Part shown: positions 1 to 9,225 of the stretch, one piece after another
How the letters are laid out: each line of letters opens with the position of its first letter
Numbering within the stretch: position 1 is the first letter of the stretch
Source of the DNA: Desulfobulbaceae bacterium
Lineage (GTDB): Bacteria > Desulfobacterota > Desulfobulbia > Desulfobulbales > Desulfocapsaceae
Assembly: GCA_024227155.1 (NCBI GenBank)
Contig: JAAELB010001013.1
Location: 1-64,000 of the forward strand
Length of the DNA: 64,000 bases
Direction of reading: 5' to 3'
Program-made: the position numbers and the translations under genes
Notes under the pieces: generated by a model
What the model saw: the letters and a program-made list of their open reading frames with translations, nothing else
The model's database searches: none
Told to the model about the DNA's origin: nothing

Positions 1-24
1 GGAATCCAGGCAATGGTGATGTTT

Positions 25-56
25 CTGGATCCCGGCTAAAAGCCTGCCGGGATGAC
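25..56. repeat. REP-like palindrome at window edge
   Basis: CCCGGC (31-36) and GCCGGG (46-51) form an inverted repeat inside a CTGGATCCCGG...GCCGGGATGACG context. This arrangement is a common form of short extragenic palindromic repeat in proteobacterial genomes. It lies 3' of epmA (minus strand), but no T-tract follows it on that strand, so a terminator role is weak. No second copy was seen in the window. Confidence 0.45.
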
Positions 57-145
57 GTGGTATAAAAGAGTCCATTTTTTGAGGCAAAATTAAAGCTTAT
101 TTACGATGTCTGAACTACACCACAAGTCTCAAACAAACCCAGGGT

Positions 146-1060
146 TTACAGAAAATCTTCCTGTGTGAAGGCTGTGACTTCAGAGAGATGATTCTTATTT
201 ACTGCCAGCATAAGTAATCTATCCAGACCAAGTGCAATGCCAGCAGCCGTATCAATCTTGTTAATATCTTCAAGAAATCGCTCCGGCATTTTTGCCTCCC
301 GGCCCCACTGCGTTCGGATTATATCTATTTCAGAGGCGAATCGCTGTCTCTGCTCTTTTTCATCTGTCAACTCGGAAAAACCGTTGGCCAGCTCAACGCC
401 ATTGATATAGAGTTCAAATCTCTCGGCCACTCCAGGGTCACTCTCCTTTTTTCTTGCAAGAGAACCCAGTGAAACAGGATAATCATAGAGAAAGACAGGG
501 GAGCCAAATCCGAGTTTTGACTCAACGTATTCAACCAGAACTTCATCGAAGATGCCTTCTGACAAAGCCTGCTGCAAATCAATTGGAGCATGATGTGAAA
601 AAGCATCCTTCACAGTTATTTTCTGCCAATCCCCAGTTAAGTCTATATCTTCAAAGAAATTTTTCTTTTTTTCCCCACCTGTAAACAGTCTCAATTCATC
701 AGCAATAAATCGCAGTAATTCCTGACAGTCAGCCATAAGCTGAAGATAATCCCCGCCATGCCGATACCATTCAAGCATCTGAAATTCTTCCTGGTGGCGG
801 GCCCCTATTTCACCCTTTCGAAAACAGGGACAGATTTGATATATTTTATCACACCCGTGTGCCAGCAACCTTTTCATACAAAGTTCCGGAGAAGTCTGAA
901 GATACTGTTCCCCTGCCTCTATGGGAATAATATTGGCTTCTGGGATAAGGATCGGCTGTCTGAGGGGGGTGTCAACTTCGAGGAAATCACGGCTTTCGAA
1001 AAATGCACGAACAGCACGAAAAAAGGCTGCACGAATGTGCAGCCCTGGCAAATCAATCAT
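146..1060 (-). CDS. epmA: EF-P lysine lysyltransferase EpmA (PoxA/GenX family)
   Basis: A class II lysyl-tRNA-synthetase-like catalytic core without the anticodon-binding domain, 304 residues (E. coli EpmA is about 325). Motif 2 is visible as CFRKGEIGARHQEEF around residues 79-93, and motif 3 as GLDRLLML at about 278-285. The family attaches (R)-beta-lysine to a conserved lysine of elongation factor P. The gene starts 5 bp after the efp stop codon on the same strand, so the enzyme and its substrate are almost certainly co-transcribed. The lysine 2,3-aminomutase EpmB, which makes beta-lysine, is not in this window. The N-terminus is slightly shorter than in E. coli, but the core is complete. 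Confidence 0.93.
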   Translation of the reverse strand: MIDLPGLHIRAAFFRAVRAFFESRDFLEVDTPLRQPILIPEANIIPIEAGEQYLQTSPELCMKRLLAHGCDKIYQICPCFRKGEIGARHQEEFQMLEWYRHGGDYLQLMADCQELLRFIADELRLFTGGEKKKNFFEDIDLTGDWQKITVKDAFSHHAPIDLQQALSEGIFDEVLVEYVESKLGFGSPVFLYDYPVSLGSLARKKESDPGVAERFELYINGVELANGFSELTDEKEQRQRFASEIDIIRTQWGREAKMPERFLEDINKIDTAAGIALGLDRLLMLAVNKNHLSEVTAFTQEDFL

Positions 1061-1065
1061 TGCAA

Positions 1066-1629
1066 CTATTCTTTCACACGGGTGACATACTCCCCGGTTC
1101 TTGTATCGATCTGAATCTTGTCACCCTCTTCAACAAAAGGTGGGACCTGCAATTCATACCCAGTCTCAACGGTAACCGGCTTTGTGTCGTTGCCAGAGGT
1201 ATCACCCTTTGCCCACGGATCCGCTTTTGTAACATCAAGATTTACGAAAATTGGCAAAGTAATATCGATGGCCTGACCATCGAAGAAAAGCATTTCAACT
1301 TCCATATTGTCAATAAGGAAGTACTTATTGTCACCAATCTGTTCACTGGTGAGGAAGATCTGATCATAATTTTCAGTATCCATAAAATGATATTCATCAC
1401 CCTGATTGTACAAATACTGCATTTTTCTCTCTTCAAGGTCCGCTTTTTCAAACTTATCATTTGACCTATAGGTTTTAACGAGCTGATTCCCTGAAATCAT
1501 ATTGCGCATCTTGCAGCGATAGAGGGCCTGTCCCTTTCCCGGTTTCGAAAACTCAAAACCGATAATTACATACGGATTACCATCTATTTGTAACTTCAAA
1601 CCTTTCCTTAAATCCGAGGCACTAAGCAT
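1066..1629 (-). CDS. efp: Translation elongation factor P
   Basis: A 187-residue protein with the three-domain EF-P layout: KOW-like N-domain, then two OB domains. EF-P relieves ribosomes stalled on polyproline stretches. The tip loop reads SKPGKGQAL, and Lys32 in it is the expected modification site. This matches the EpmA-type system, whose enzyme is encoded directly downstream. The start codon follows a GGAG Shine-Dalgarno-like stretch. The upstream 480-bp region carries two tandem repeat elements, which sit beyond any likely short promoter region. Confidence 0.96.
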   Translation of the reverse strand: MLSASDLRKGLKLQIDGNPYVIIGFEFSKPGKGQALYRCKMRNMISGNQLVKTYRSNDKFEKADLEERKMQYLYNQGDEYHFMDTENYDQIFLTSEQIGDNKYFLIDNMEVEMLFFDGQAIDITLPIFVNLDVTKADPWAKGDTSGNDTKPVTVETGYELQVPPFVEEGDKIQIDTRTGEYVTRVKE

Positions 1630-1656
1630 CGCTCATCTCCATATATTCTCAATGTG

Positions 1657-1670
1657 TTCCGATTATTCGG
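1657..1670 (-). repeat. Hairpin remnant of the CTAA-bounded repeat family upstream of efp
   Basis: On the minus strand the sequence reads CCGAATAATCGGAACA, which resembles the left-end hairpin of the dispersed elements (CCGAATAAATCGGAACT). Nothing else of the element is clearly preserved here. It lies about 30 bp upstream of the efp start, so it would be in or near the efp leader. Treated as a degenerate remnant. Confidence 0.35.
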
Positions 1671-1751
1671 TTATTGGGAGGTATTGTTTTGCAGGTTATT
1701 TTGTAAGTGTCTGTCTGTTCTTCGACGGAACCTATGGGTAATTACTCCTAC

Positions 1752-1839
1752 CCCCGACAAACAGAAAATACGTCGGGATAACTACCTTATAAATTAATCC
1801 TTGCCACAAAACCGTAGAAAATAATTTATAAAGTACTAA
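1752..1839 (+). repeat. Dispersed repeat, type C, degenerate copy (first of a tandem pair)
   Basis: The element begins with the CCCGAC...GTCGGG hairpin, continues with a GATAACTACCTT stretch and ends in AAAGTACTAA. The interior keeps GTAGAAAATAATTTATAA, matching the AT-rich internal hairpin of the type C copies at 45040 and 54303. It is followed without a gap by the hairpin of the next element, so the pair is head-to-tail. Non-coding. Confidence 0.7.
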
Positions 1840-1967
1840 CCCGACAAGTCGGAAACTTTTTTAGAGTCGCTGGATAAGTGCCTTGCCGGTTACTCTAGGT
1901 TCTTAATTTCAATACAGTCTCCATATTACTTGTTTTTTATTGCTGTTTTTATTGAGTAAGGCACTAA
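1840..1967 (+). repeat. Dispersed repeat, type A (second of a tandem pair)
   Basis: It starts with hairpin CCGACAAGTCGG directly after the CTAA end of the previous element. It then has GGATAAGTGCCTTG, an interior with TTGTTTTTTATTGCTG, and the end TTGAGTAAGGCACTAA. The end segments GTGCCTT and AAGGCAC are complementary. The right 50 bp closely match the copies at 36531-36656 and 43202-43311. The rest of the 1630-2108 gap holds no gene that I can support. Confidence 0.85.
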
Positions 1968-2108
1968 ACAACTTAGTATACCTGTCTTTACCCAATTTTC
2001 GCAACCGGAAAGAAGCAATGTTTACTTTCCTTTCTCGACTTTTTTGGATGCAGAGAAGAGAATCGAGGTTATAATAGTGAGCTTTCAAAAATTCAAATTA
2101 ACTAATTT

Positions 2109-2603
2109 ATGATTACTATTGGAATACTTTCAGATACGCATATTCAGACAGCAAGTGATGCATTCACACAAAACTGCCAAATTGCTTTTAGCGACTGTAA
2201 TGTCATCATCCACGCAGGGGATTTAACGGACAGCTCAATTCTTTCGGTTTTCAAGGGGAAGGAGGTCCATGCTGTGTACGGAAACAGTTGTAACAGATCT
2301 ACCCAAATTTCTCTCCCGCGGGAAAAGCTTATCTCTCTTGGTGGTTTCACCATAGGGATCAGTCACGGGGCCGGCAGCCGCCATAACATAGAAGAAAGAG
2401 TTTTTGATTTATTCCCCGAGGCAGACTGTATAGTATATGGGCATAGCCATATCCCTGTATGCCATACAGTGGGGGGGACGCTCATGATGAACCCTGGATC
2501 CTTTCAGGGTACAGGACCTTACGGGGCAGCCGGGAGCTATGGCATCATCAAGATTGACCAACACGGCCTGCAAGGCTCACTCCACACAATAAGTACACTA
2601 TGA
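2109..2603 (+). CDS. YfcE/MJ0936-family metallophosphodiesterase
   Basis: A 164-residue calcineurin-like phosphoesterase of the small YfcE/MJ0936 type. Dinuclear metal ligands are visible in order: Asp9 and His11 (SDTH), Asp38 (HAGD), Asn59 (YGNS), His86 (SHG), then His112 and His114 (YGHSH). The family hydrolyses phosphodiesters in vitro; the natural substrate here is unknown. The stop codon overlaps the next start as ATGA, indicating translational coupling in an operon with the HIT protein and mutS. Confidence 0.9.
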   Translation: MITIGILSDTHIQTASDAFTQNCQIAFSDCNVIIHAGDLTDSSILSVFKGKEVHAVYGNSCNRSTQISLPREKLISLGGFTIGISHGAGSRHNIEERVFDLFPEADCIVYGHSHIPVCHTVGGTLMMNPGSFQGTGPYGAAGSYGIIKIDQHGLQGSLHTISTL

Positions 2604-3115
2604 ACACGCTATGGACACCATGGCGGATTGATCACGTCCTTGGAAAAGCTGTCAAAGCTGCACACTGTATCTTTGAACCTCCAGGCAAAGATCAGCACAG
2701 TAAAACGGACCTGCTGCTCTATAGAGATAAGCACAGTGTTGTTCTACTCAACCGCTTCCCCTACGCAAACGGCCATCTTCTTGTGGCACCCTGTCGACAC
2801 CTGGCCTGTATCACCGAGATGAGCAGCGACGAAAACCGCTATTTAATGGATACAATCCAGGCAGCAACAGGGATTCTATCAAGACACCTGCATCCCGATG
2901 GTTTTAATATCGGCTGCAATCTCGGTTCTACCGCTGGTGCCGGGATAGCGGATCATCTCCACTTTCACATTGTTCCAAGATGGAACGGTGATCATAATTT
3001 CATCACCGTTATTGGTGACATCAGGACAATTCCAGAGCATATTGATTCAACCTTTGACAAGCTTCTACCTGATTTCCTCGAACTTTTCCTAAAACAGACA
3101 CCCAGTATCCCATGA
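2600..3115 (+). CDS. HIT-family nucleotide hydrolase/phosphorylase
   Basis: A 171-residue histidine-triad protein. The catalytic motif HLHFH spans residues 119-123 (His119, His121, His123), followed by IVPRW as in Ap4A phosphorylase/FHIT-like members. The N-terminal WTPWR segment is typical of the bacterial HIT subgroup that runs about 160-170 residues. The family cleaves dinucleoside polyphosphates or AMP conjugates; the substrate cannot be read from the sequence. It overlaps both neighbours by 4 bp (ATGA), so it is translationally coupled between the phosphodiesterase and mutS. Confidence 0.9.
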   Translation: MNTLWTPWRIDHVLGKAVKAAHCIFEPPGKDQHSKTDLLLYRDKHSVVLLNRFPYANGHLLVAPCRHLACITEMSSDENRYLMDTIQAATGILSRHLHPDGFNIGCNLGSTAGAGIADHLHFHIVPRWNGDHNFITVIGDIRTIPEHIDSTFDKLLPDFLELFLKQTPSIP

Positions 3116-5772
3116 CAAAAGTTGCCAAACTTACCCCTATGTTGCAGCAGTATCTCGATATCAAACAACAGCATGAAGATGCCATACTGTTTTACCGCAT
3201 GGGAGATTTTTATGAGATGTTTTTCGATGATGCCGTTGATGCATCAAAAATCCTGGGTATAACCCTTACCTCCAGAAACAAAAAAAGTGACGCGGTGCAG
3301 GTGCCAATGTGTGGAATTCCCTACCACGCCGCGCAGACCTACCTGTCAAAACTGATTAAGGCTGGCCGGAGGGTAGCAATCTGCGAGCAAACGGAAGACC
3401 CTGCAGAAGCAAAAGGAATCGTTAAGCGGGAAGTGATCCGTATTGTCTCTCCAGGAGTAGTAACCGACGACCATCTCCTTGATGACAAGAGCAACAACTA
3501 TATCTGCTCACTGAGTAAAAAAGAGCGTTCGGGAAATATATCCTATGGTATTAGCTTTCTCGATATCAGTACAGGTGAATTCCTTATTGGTGAATTCCCG
3601 GACACCTCGGGACATGCAGAGCAGGTACTCGATCAACTCACCAGACTCGCCCCATCGGAGTTATTAATCGAAAAACTTGTTGAAAACCCTACCCTTCAGC
3701 TAATAAATAATATTGAAGCTCTTCTCCCCGGAATATGTATCACCACCAAAGAAACTGACAATTACCATTTTGAATCAGCCAAAACGACCCTGCTTAATCA
3801 TTTCAACATAGTTGCCCTGGACGGGTTCGGATGTGGCAGTTTTACAGAAGGCATAATTGCAGCGGGCGTACTCCTTGAGTATATTGCAGAAACCCAGAAA
3901 ACTGCAATTGACCATATTGAAAAACTAACACCTATTGAAACAGACTCAATCCTCCATCTTGATGACTCATCGAGACGTAACCTGGAACTTACCCAGACGA
4001 TTGTTGGGGCTCAACGGCAGGGCTCTCTCCTCTCAGTTCTAGACCACACCTGCACCCCAATGGGGGCGAGGTTGCTAAAACACAATCTATTGTTCCCCCT
4101 GCAGAATAAAAACAGAATCAACCGCCGGCTCGACGCGGTTACCTACTTCTTTAAAAACAGTACCGAACGTAAGGAATTGCGAGATCTTCTTGAGGGCGTG
4201 TATGATCTGGAGCGGCTTAACAGTCGGATGACCCTCGGTTCAGGTAATGGGAGAGATATGCTCTCAATGAAGAGTTCCCTCGCCTCACTTCCTAATATAC
4301 TTGCAAAACTAAGCAACTGTGACACAGAAAAGCTCATCGAGCTTCGTGAGCAGTTTGATCTTCTGGCTGATCTTTATCATCTCCTGGAAAACGGTATCAA
4401 CCATGAGGCTCCGGTGACCCTGAGAGAGGGCAACCTGATTAAAGAAGGGTTCAACGAAGAACTCGACGGGCTTGTCCTGCTGCTGCGGGATGGAAAAAAA
4501 CTCATCCTGGATCTAGAATCTAAGGAACGTGAGGCAAGTGGAATTGCAAAGCTTAAGGTTGGGTTCAATAAAGTCTTTGGTTACTTTATCGAAGTCAGTA
4601 AACTTCAATCGGACAAGGTACCGGACCACTATATACGAAAGCAGACCCTTGTGAATGCCGAGCGGTTTATCACTCCTGAACTGAAAGAGTTCGAGAGTAA
4701 AGTGCTCGGAGCCCAAGACCGCCGAGTTGATCTTGAATATCGTCTTTTCATAGATATAAGAACCGAGCTCGCATCAAACAGCAGCCGCATCCTTAAAACA
4801 GCCAATCTACTGGCTCAACTCGATTTCATACTGGCCAATGGCGAAATGGCCCATAAATACAATTATAGAAGACCTGAGATTAACGAAAGAGATGTAATAA
4901 GGATCGTGGAAGGTCGTCACCCTGTCATAGAACGGATGCTGCCCTCCGGAAAATTTGTGCCAAACGATGTCTTCCTTGACCAGAAAAGTGATGAAATGCA
5001 CATCATCACCGGACCAAACATGGCAGGTAAGTCAACCATATTACGGCAAACCGCACTGATTGTTTTGATGGCACAGATGGGCTGCTATGTTCCAGCACAG
5101 GAGGCAACTATTGGCATAGTTGATCGTATCTTCACACGGGTAGGTGCCATGGACAACTTACGGCTTGGTCAGTCAACTTTTATGGTCGAGATGAGTGAGA
5201 CGGCAAATATTCTCAACAACTCCACCGAGCGAAGCCTGGTTATTCTTGACGAAATTGGCCGCGGCACTTCGACCTACGACGGATTATCAATAGCCTGGGC
5301 AGTTGCCGAAAATCTGGTTAACAAAAATGATAAAGGTGTCAAAACCCTCTTTGCCACCCACTACCACGAACTCACTGATCTGGCAAAAACGAATCAACGT
5401 GTGCGTAACTACTCTATAGGGGTGCGTGAATGGCAGGGCAATATCATATTTCTTCACAAACTGGTAAAGGGCGGCACCAGCCGCAGTTACGGGATCCAGG
5501 TAGCAGCTCTTGCCGGAGTTCCAGAAGATGTCGTGCTCCGCGCTAAACAAATTTTAAAAGATATTGAGCTCGGTAAATTCTCCAATACAGTCACAGCAAA
5601 ATCACCGCGAAAAACCGTACCAAAAATAAAAAAACACCCCGATCAACTCTCACTTTTTGCTGCACCTGTTGACCCCGTACGGGAATTTATTAATTCCATT
5701 AATCCAGACGACTGTTCGCCAATTGAGGCACTAAATTCTTTGTATAGACTTAAAGAATTAATAGACAAATAA
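3112..5772 (+). CDS. mutS: DNA mismatch repair ATPase MutS
   Basis: Full-length 886-residue MutS1. The mismatch-reading Phe-x-Glu motif is visible in GDFYE (Phe33 and Glu35). The Walker A loop GPNMAGKST is at about 634-642, and Walker B plus signature (LDEIGRGTSTYDG) at about 712-724. MutS recognises base mismatches and recruits MutL, which is not in the window. The C-terminal helix-turn-helix/tetramerisation end appears intact. It is the last gene of the coupled three-gene operon, overlapping the HIT gene by 4 bp. Confidence 0.97.
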   Translation: MTKVAKLTPMLQQYLDIKQQHEDAILFYRMGDFYEMFFDDAVDASKILGITLTSRNKKSDAVQVPMCGIPYHAAQTYLSKLIKAGRRVAICEQTEDPAEAKGIVKREVIRIVSPGVVTDDHLLDDKSNNYICSLSKKERSGNISYGISFLDISTGEFLIGEFPDTSGHAEQVLDQLTRLAPSELLIEKLVENPTLQLINNIEALLPGICITTKETDNYHFESAKTTLLNHFNIVALDGFGCGSFTEGIIAAGVLLEYIAETQKTAIDHIEKLTPIETDSILHLDDSSRRNLELTQTIVGAQRQGSLLSVLDHTCTPMGARLLKHNLLFPLQNKNRINRRLDAVTYFFKNSTERKELRDLLEGVYDLERLNSRMTLGSGNGRDMLSMKSSLASLPNILAKLSNCDTEKLIELREQFDLLADLYHLLENGINHEAPVTLREGNLIKEGFNEELDGLVLLLRDGKKLILDLESKEREASGIAKLKVGFNKVFGYFIEVSKLQSDKVPDHYIRKQTLVNAERFITPELKEFESKVLGAQDRRVDLEYRLFIDIRTELASNSSRILKTANLLAQLDFILANGEMAHKYNYRRPEINERDVIRIVEGRHPVIERMLPSGKFVPNDVFLDQKSDEMHIITGPNMAGKSTILRQTALIVLMAQMGCYVPAQEATIGIVDRIFTRVGAMDNLRLGQSTFMVEMSETANILNNSTERSLVILDEIGRGTSTYDGLSIAWAVAENLVNKNDKGVKTLFATHYHELTDLAKTNQRVRNYSIGVREWQGNIIFLHKLVKGGTSRSYGIQVAALAGVPEDVVLRAKQILKDIELGKFSNTVTAKSPRKTVPKIKKHPDQLSLFAAPVDPVREFINSINPDDCSPIEALNSLYRLKELIDK

Positions 5773-5963
5773 AAAGACAGAAACATAGAAGTAAAAGAGA
5801 GCTTTTTGTGGCGTTCGCCAGCCAATATCTATTTGCTTTGCTATGGTAAAATCTTTCCTGTATAATGCAGGTTGCTTAGCCTTAACGACAGGAACCTGGT
5901 TATAAAATGTTTGGATGAGTAGATCCAGCAAACGGAAAACAAGCTGAACATGTGCCTATGGCA

Positions 5964-5986
5964 GATTATTATCGTTGATAATAATC
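5964..5986. promoter_or_regulatory. Perfect 10-bp inverted repeat upstream of the amidase gene
   Basis: GATTATTATC and GATAATAATC are perfect inverse complements separated by GTT, in an otherwise ordinary 287-bp gap between mutS and the amidase. The site lies about 75 bp upstream of the amidase ATG. The AT-rich symmetric form suits a dimeric repressor site. It superficially resembles a Fur box, but the half-site order is reversed. No regulator can be assigned. Confidence 0.4.
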
Positions 5987-6059
5987 AAGAGAACAAGCTG
6001 TAACGCGCTAACAACATATACCTCTGTGAGATTTGGACAGATAGGTTAATTTCTAAAGC

Positions 6060-7904
6060 ATGATGTATAGAACCACCCTCCCTACTTTACTTTTCATAAT
6101 AGCTCTGCTCTGTTTGTACACCTGCCCTGGGAATGTTATGGCCGAGAAGTCTCAACCCCTGGGACAATCACAATCCATAACAAAACGCTATGATGAGGCA
6201 AAATTTTATTACAATCAGCTTCAAACTAATTCAAAGATTTCAGCCTCCCGTGAAAACTGGTTGAAAGGTACCAGAAATTTTCGCAGAATCTATCTTTCAA
6301 GCCCAAAATCCGAACTGGCCCCGTCCTGCCTTTTTATGCTTGGCCGCCTGTATGGCGACATGTTCGACAAATTTAAACAAAAAAGGGATCTCGATGAGGC
6401 GATTTCATACTTTAAAGACATTGCCCGCCTCTTTCCCAAGAATCGTCTTGCCGATGATGCATATTTCTCGCTAGCCAATATTTATCTCAAGAAAAAAGGA
6501 TCTCCACAAAAGGCAGCAGAATTCCTAATAGAAATCGTCAACCAGTATCCTTCCGGCGATATGTACCTCAAGACGGAAAACACCCTTAAAATCCTCTCCA
6601 AAGAACACAACATTGCCCTGCCTAAGGCTATGATGTCTTCGACCAATTACAATAAATTGAGCTATGTGCTCCCCGTGAAATACTGGTCTTCAGATAATTA
6701 CACCCGGGTGGTTATCATGGCCTCATCTCCCGTTAACTACAACGAAGTACTATTAGAGAAAACCGCTAATAATCCTGCTCGCCTGTACATTGATTTCAAA
6801 AAAAGTTATATCGAACCTCAATATAGAGCCCCTGTTCCCATCGAAGATGGCTTATTAAAGAGGATCAGGACAGGACAATTCAGCCCGGACACCGTTCGAG
6901 TCGTTCTCGATATCGAATCACTAAGCAGCTACAAAATATTCAGCCTTCCTGATCCATTCAGGGTAGTGATTGATGTGCGTGGAAAAGATATTGGCAACAA
7001 CAACAACTTCCCGAGGAAAAACATTAAACCCGTTCAAAGGCCCTCAAAACGAAAATTTGACCAGGAATCTTCAGGGCAGGTAACAATACTCAGGGATAAA
7101 AAGAAAGTAGCTGTTTCGGATATCAAAAAATCACGGAGGGATCAAAGTGTTACCAATGTCCCTTCGAACGGGCCATTGTCTCTTGCCCAACAACTTGGCC
7201 TGGGGGTTAAAAAGATTGTTATTGATCCCGGCCATGGCGGCAAAGACCCCGGTGCAATGGCCTTTAACATGAAAGAAAAAGTCATTGTACTTGATATCGC
7301 CAAACAGCTCGCACCCGTATTGAAAAAAGAATTAGGATGTCAGGTCCTTCTTACCCGTCAAACTGATGTTTTTATCCCCCTTGAGGAAAGAACAGCAATA
7401 GCAAACACTGAAAACGCTGATCTTTTTGTCTCCCTCCATGTTAATGCCCATCCATCTTCAAAAGTAAGAGGGTTGGAGACCTACTATTTAAATCTTAGCA
7501 CTAATGCCGAAGCAATGCGCGTGGCTGCAATGGAGAATGCGACCTCGACCCATCAGATGAGCGATTTACAGGATATCTTATCTGACATTATGAAAAACTC
7601 TAAGATTGAAGAATCCTCAAGGCTTGCCCAACAGGTCCATAACTCAATACTCAACGAAGCCGAGGTGAAGGGATACTCAAACATCAAGAATCTCGGAGTA
7701 AAGCAGGCTCCATTTTATGTACTTATAGGCGCGCAGATGCCTGCAATCCTGCTAGAAGTAGCCTTTATTACCAACGAAGACGACGCACGAAACCTGCAGG
7801 ATCCTGTTTTCATGAAGATGCTTATTCAGGAAATCGCCGACGGTATAAAATCTTATGTAAACAGTACCAGTGCTCAGTTATCGATGGACTCGTTAACTGA
7901 GTAG
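6060..7904 (+). CDS. N-acetylmuramoyl-L-alanine amidase with AMIN domain (AmiC-like)
   Basis: A 614-residue exported cell-wall amidase. It has a signal peptide (residues 1 to about 28, hydrophobic LLFIIALLCLY). A helical TPR-like region (about 45-190, with Tol-Pal/YbgF-type repeat spacing) follows, then an AMIN domain (about 205-310) and a low-complexity basic linker. The C-terminal Amidase_3 zinc domain spans about 386-605. Zinc ligands include His392 in DPGHGG, a Glu in the following KEKVIVLD segment and the His in SLHVNAH. The family cleaves the peptide stem from peptidoglycan during daughter-cell separation. The N-terminal TPR-like extension is longer than in E. coli AmiC and is common in delta-proteobacterial homologues. 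Confidence 0.92.
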   Translation: MMYRTTLPTLLFIIALLCLYTCPGNVMAEKSQPLGQSQSITKRYDEAKFYYNQLQTNSKISASRENWLKGTRNFRRIYLSSPKSELAPSCLFMLGRLYGDMFDKFKQKRDLDEAISYFKDIARLFPKNRLADDAYFSLANIYLKKKGSPQKAAEFLIEIVNQYPSGDMYLKTENTLKILSKEHNIALPKAMMSSTNYNKLSYVLPVKYWSSDNYTRVVIMASSPVNYNEVLLEKTANNPARLYIDFKKSYIEPQYRAPVPIEDGLLKRIRTGQFSPDTVRVVLDIESLSSYKIFSLPDPFRVVIDVRGKDIGNNNNFPRKNIKPVQRPSKRKFDQESSGQVTILRDKKKVAVSDIKKSRRDQSVTNVPSNGPLSLAQQLGLGVKKIVIDPGHGGKDPGAMAFNMKEKVIVLDIAKQLAPVLKKELGCQVLLTRQTDVFIPLEERTAIANTENADLFVSLHVNAHPSSKVRGLETYYLNLSTNAEAMRVAAMENATSTHQMSDLQDILSDIMKNSKIEESSRLAQQVHNSILNEAEVKGYSNIKNLGVKQAPFYVLIGAQMPAILLEVAFITNEDDARNLQDPVFMKMLIQEIADGIKSYVNSTSAQLSMDSLTE

Positions 7905-8116
7905 ATCTCATTTGTACCCTTAATTGTCCTCATTATCTTTACTCCACACATTTCATCTTTCAAAATGTTTACGGTTCAAATTCTCCTAGATAGGTTCAGC
8001 CTATCTGAGACAGGCAATTAACAGGAATAAAGTATTTTACTGAAAGTGAAATAATAAGTATTTTTCTCATCTGCTTTCAAATTAGCAAACAAACATGCAA
8101 TTTATTGGAGAAAAAG

Positions 8117-9130
8117 ATGAAAAAATTGGCTTTTTGGGTGGGATCGATATTGTGGGCATCCTTACTCGGTACAGGGTACGCCGTAACACAGTCGTCCGGT
8201 ACTATTACAATGGAATTTGATCTCTCAGCGCAAGAACAAAGCGATGAGACTAAATTATGGGTACCTTATCCAATGTCTGATGCGGATCAGGTCATCACAA
8301 ATATTTCAATTTCTGGAAATTTCGTAGAATCGGCTGTCTATTCGGACCAGAAATTCTCAACACCAATACTATATACCCGCTGGAACAAAGGTACAAAAGA
8401 GAGGCATCTCACCTTTTCCTTTGATGCTATTCGACAGGAAGTGGTGAAAAAAGATTTTCCTGAGACTGAAGGGGCCTGGAATGGGGCTGATTTTTCAATG
8501 TATCTCGAGCCCACCAGCCGCGGCCCAATAGACGGCCAAGTCAAAGCTCTGGCTGATAAAATTGTGGCAGGAAGGACCACAGTTCAGGCCAAAGCCAAGG
8601 CCATCTATGAATGGGTCTGCGACAACATGTACAGAGATCCTAAAACCAACGGTTGTGGTACAGGAGACGTCTGCTCACTCCTTTTAACCCCAGGTGGAAA
8701 ATGTACTGACATCCACTCTGTTTTTGTTTCCCTTTGTCGCGCAGCTGGGGTTCCCGCACGGGAAGTTTTTGGCATCCGCCAGGGCAAACAAGAGGTTGTG
8801 GATATTTCCACATGGCAACATTGCTGGGCTGAATTTTACCTCCCTGGATATGGTTGGGTTCCAGTCGACCCGGCTGACGTGAGAAAAATGATGCTAAAAC
8901 ATGACTTGAAAATGAGTGATAGAAAAACACAACAGTACCGCGACTATTTCTGGGGAGCATGGGACCCATACCGCGTGAAACTCTCAGTAGGACGTGACAT
9001 TATACTCACTCCCGCACAGGAAGGAGCTCCACTTAACACTTTTGGTTACCCTTACGCTGAAGTAGGTGGTAAAGTACTCGATTGGCTTGACCCTGCTACA
9101 TTCAAATATACGATTACCTATCGTAAATAA
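8117..9130 (+). CDS. Exported transglutaminase-like cysteine protease-fold protein
   Basis: A 337-residue protein with a signal peptide (MKKLAFWVGSILWASLLGTG). The ATG at 8117 is preferred over the in-frame TTG at 8105 because GGAG at 8107-8110 is a well-spaced Shine-Dalgarno site for it. The transglutaminase-like core shows a Cys-His-Asp triad: Cys196 in GGKCTDIH, His235 in TWQHCWAEF and Asp251 in VPVDPAD. Such bacterial proteins are usually periplasmic peptidases or crosslinkers of unknown substrate. The gene is flanked by 200 bp with no gene upstream and by a good terminator downstream, so it is probably monocistronic. Confidence 0.87.
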   Translation: MKKLAFWVGSILWASLLGTGYAVTQSSGTITMEFDLSAQEQSDETKLWVPYPMSDADQVITNISISGNFVESAVYSDQKFSTPILYTRWNKGTKERHLTFSFDAIRQEVVKKDFPETEGAWNGADFSMYLEPTSRGPIDGQVKALADKIVAGRTTVQAKAKAIYEWVCDNMYRDPKTNGCGTGDVCSLLLTPGGKCTDIHSVFVSLCRAAGVPAREVFGIRQGKQEVVDISTWQHCWAEFYLPGYGWVPVDPADVRKMMLKHDLKMSDRKTQQYRDYFWGAWDPYRVKLSVGRDIILTPAQEGAPLNTFGYPYAEVGGKVLDWLDPATFKYTITYRK

Positions 9131-9151
9131 AATCAGATAAGCGTATGACTC

Positions 9152-9180
9152 AAGTGGTTCTGCCCCAAGAGCCACTTTTT
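9152..9180 (+). terminator. Intrinsic terminator of the transglutaminase-like gene
   Basis: AAGTGGTTCT (9152-9161) pairs with AGAGCCACTT (9168-9177) with one G-U pair and a short C-rich loop, followed by a T run to 9180. Confidence 0.75.
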
Positions 9181-9225
9181 ACTCCGTATGACAGCAATGT
9201 TTATTCTCAACCATAAAGAACGCCT

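Noticed and set aside
1615-1629. CTTAGTGCC in the efp start resembling a repeat end
   Set aside because: It is codons 2-4 of a conserved protein (MLSASDL). No further element sequence follows.
5964-5986. Fur box upstream of the amidase
   Set aside because: Half-sites are in the reverse order (ATTATC-GTT-GATAAT) to a canonical Fur box, so only a general operator-like palindrome is claimed.
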